Source of the DNA: Bacteroidales bacterium UBA2198
GTDB lineage: Bacteria; Bacteroidota; Bacteroidia; Bacteroidales; VadinHA17
Direction of reading: 5' to 3'
Assembly: GCA_002328625.1 (NCBI GenBank)
Contig: DCVC01000139.1
Location: forward strand, 1-8,147
DNA length: 8,147 bases
Made by a program: the position numbers and the translations under genes. This document shows positions 7,595 to 8,147 of this stretch, piece after piece. Below the pieces are notes generated by a model. That model worked only from the letters and a program-made list of their open reading frames with translations. It ran no database searches and was not told the origin of the DNA. How positions within the stretch are numbered: position 1 is the stretch's first letter; the number at the start of each line of letters is the position of its first letter.

Positions 7595-7626
7595 AAACTA
7601 ATTACCTTGCAGATAATAATTAGTTT
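7595..7626 (+). other. Hairpin 2 in the receptor 3' region
   Basis: AAACTAATTA (7595-7604) is perfectly complementary to TAATTAGTTT (7617-7626) with a 12-nt loop. The stem is AT-rich and weak in RNA, so as DNA it could equally be a protein-binding dyad. Confidence 0.4.
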
Positions 7627-7636
7627 AAAACCGGTC

Positions 7637-7667
7637 AAAAACGCATGTTTCAAATACATGCGTTTTT
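7637..7667 (+). terminator. Intrinsic terminator after the receptor gene
   Basis: Arms 7637-7648 and 7656-7667 (core CGCATG/CATGCG) give a 12-bp perfect stem with a 7-nt loop. The A tract on the left and T tract on the right make it work in both directions, and more T follows at 7670-7675. It most likely ends the lipoprotein-receptor transcript and separates it from the regulator gene. Confidence 0.85.
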
Positions 7668-7750
7668 ACGTTTTTATCTATCAATAAATAAAGATATAAT
7701 GAATATCAGATAATATTTTTAATTTGCTGAGTAGGGGTATTGATTTTGTG

Positions 7751-7790
7751 CTGTTACAATTTGTAACAGTTTTTTAATATAAATTTAAAT
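7751..7790 (+). promoter_or_regulatory. 19-bp palindrome and phased repeats upstream of the response regulator
   Basis: CTGTTACAATTTGTAACAG (7751-7769) is a perfect palindrome around T7760. Its right half begins a run of heptamers at 11-bp steps: TGTAACA (7762), TTTAATA (7773) and TTTAAAT (7784). The segment from 7760 aligns with 2688-2718 upstream of the lipoprotein gene, sharing TTTGTAACA, then TTT, TTAAT and TTAA at the same offsets. A regulator site is inferred. Six T after the palindrome mean that a second small terminator remains possible. Confidence 0.45.
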
Positions 7791-7800
7791 TAATTGAGCG

Positions 7801-7808
7801 TACTTTTA
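7801..7808 (+). promoter_or_regulatory. Possible -7 element of the response-regulator gene
   Basis: TACTTTTA differs from TAnnTTTG at one position. No -33 TTG lies at the usual spacing, which again fits an activated promoter. It starts 41 bp after the shared TTTGTAACA motif. At the lipoprotein promoter the distance is 51 bp, a difference of about one helical turn. Confidence 0.35.
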
Positions 7809-7819
7809 CAGAATATAAA

Positions 7820-7870
7820 AGGCTCGAAACAAAAATGGAGCCTAAACCAGGTAAAAACAGAAAACCATGA
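7820..7870 (+). other. Leader hairpin and 11-codon upstream ORF before the response regulator
   Basis: AGGCTC (7820-7825) pairs with GAGCCT (7838-7843). The 12-nt loop holds an ATG at 7835-7837 preceded by five A-rich bases. That ATG opens an ORF encoding MEPKPGKNRKP. Its TGA (7868-7870) overlaps the regulator ATG (7867-7869) as ATGA. Translational coupling is possible. The ORF is very short and may be chance. Confidence 0.25.
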
Positions 7871-8147
7871 ACATAAAAGGGGCACAAATACTTATTGTTG
7901 ACGATGAGGAGGATCTATGTGAGATTCTTCAATACAATCTTGGCAACGAAGGTTTTAACACGGAGATTGCTCACTCAGCGGAAGAGGCATCAAAACGAAG
8001 GCTCGAAGATTTTGATCTCATTCTTCTCGATGTTATGATGGGACAAATGTCGGGGTTCAAGCTGGCTGATAAACTGCGAAAGGAAATGGACATAAACATT
8101 CCTATTATTTTTCTTACAGCTAAAGATACTGAAAATGACCTGCTTAC
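7867..8147 (+). CDS. Response regulator, receiver domain (3' end outside window)
   Basis: Ninety-three codons of a two-component response regulator are visible. The receiver fold starts with ILIVDDEEDLCEIL, which carries the acidic pair D12-D13. Strand 3 (FDLILLDVMMG) holds the phosphoacceptor D55. PIIFLTAKD carries the switch threonine T84. The conserved lysine after strand 5 and the output domain lie beyond the edge. The wording closely resembles OmpR/PhoB-type winged-helix regulators common in Bacteroidota, usually paired with a membrane sensor kinase, so such a kinase gene is expected to follow. The ATG at 7867 is chosen because the receiver begins right after it and a CC-preceded, A-rich leader leads in. 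The gene has its own upstream region with a palindrome and phased repeats shared with the lipoprotein promoter, suggesting autoregulation. A PhoB-like role is inferred from that box and cannot be confirmed without the C-terminal domain. Confidence 0.9.
   Translation, partial: MNIKGAQILIVDDEEDLCEILQYNLGNEGFNTEIAHSAEEASKRRLEDFDLILLDVMMGQMSGFKLADKLRKEMDINIPIIFLTAKDTENDLL

Noticed and set aside
7693..7707. GATAT-AATGA-ATATC dyad
   Set aside because: A 5-bp AT-rich dyad in an AT-rich spacer is expected by chance and has no other support.

Overview
The window looks like a chromosomal segment from a member of the Bacteroidota, probably a Bacteroidales-type organism. The signs are a TonB-dependent receptor with an N-terminal carboxypeptidase-regulatory-like domain, a lipoprotein of a type common in that phylum, and an OmpP1/FadL-type porin. 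Start codons follow A-rich leaders without Shine-Dalgarno motifs, and there are -7 promoter elements of the TAnnTTTG type. I see no phage, IS, CRISPR, tRNA or rRNA signatures.

Layout, left to right. (1) 1-1873: a promoter (50-79), a leader with a T-tailed hairpin, an OmpP1/FadL-family outer-membrane channel gene (186-1814) and a strong GAAA-tetraloop terminator. (2) 1872-2564, minus strand: a secreted protein of unknown function with four cysteines in the mature part, convergent with the fadL-like gene. (3) 2565-2794: a divergent intergenic region with an 11-bp-phased direct repeat and a TAccTTCG -7 element in front of (4) 2795-4555, a lipoprotein with two ~96-residue tandem domains and a beta-helix-like C-terminal part. 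(5) 4581-4616: a perfect 13-bp inverted repeat between the lipoprotein gene and (6) 4649-7546, a TonB-dependent outer-membrane receptor. (7) 7547-7866: a 320-bp gene-free stretch with three successive hairpins (the last a good terminator), a perfect 19-bp palindrome, a box resembling the one in front of the lipoprotein gene, a -7-like element and a short leader ORF. (8) 7867 to the window end: the receiver domain of a response regulator, cut off by the window edge.

How the genes may work together: the lipoprotein and TonB-dependent receptor genes are consecutive on one strand and probably form an outer-membrane uptake or binding pair for an unidentified ligand. The most interesting observation is that their promoter and the response-regulator promoter share the pattern TTTGTAACAnTTTnTTAAT followed by a further TTAA. 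The TTAACA-like half-sites lie 11 bp apart, the arrangement recognised by PhoB/PhoP-type OmpR-family regulators. This suggests, without proving, that the regulator autoregulates and also activates the lipoprotein-receptor pair, possibly as a phosphate-starvation regulon. The FadL-like gene and the minus-strand gene show no clear functional link to this circuit.
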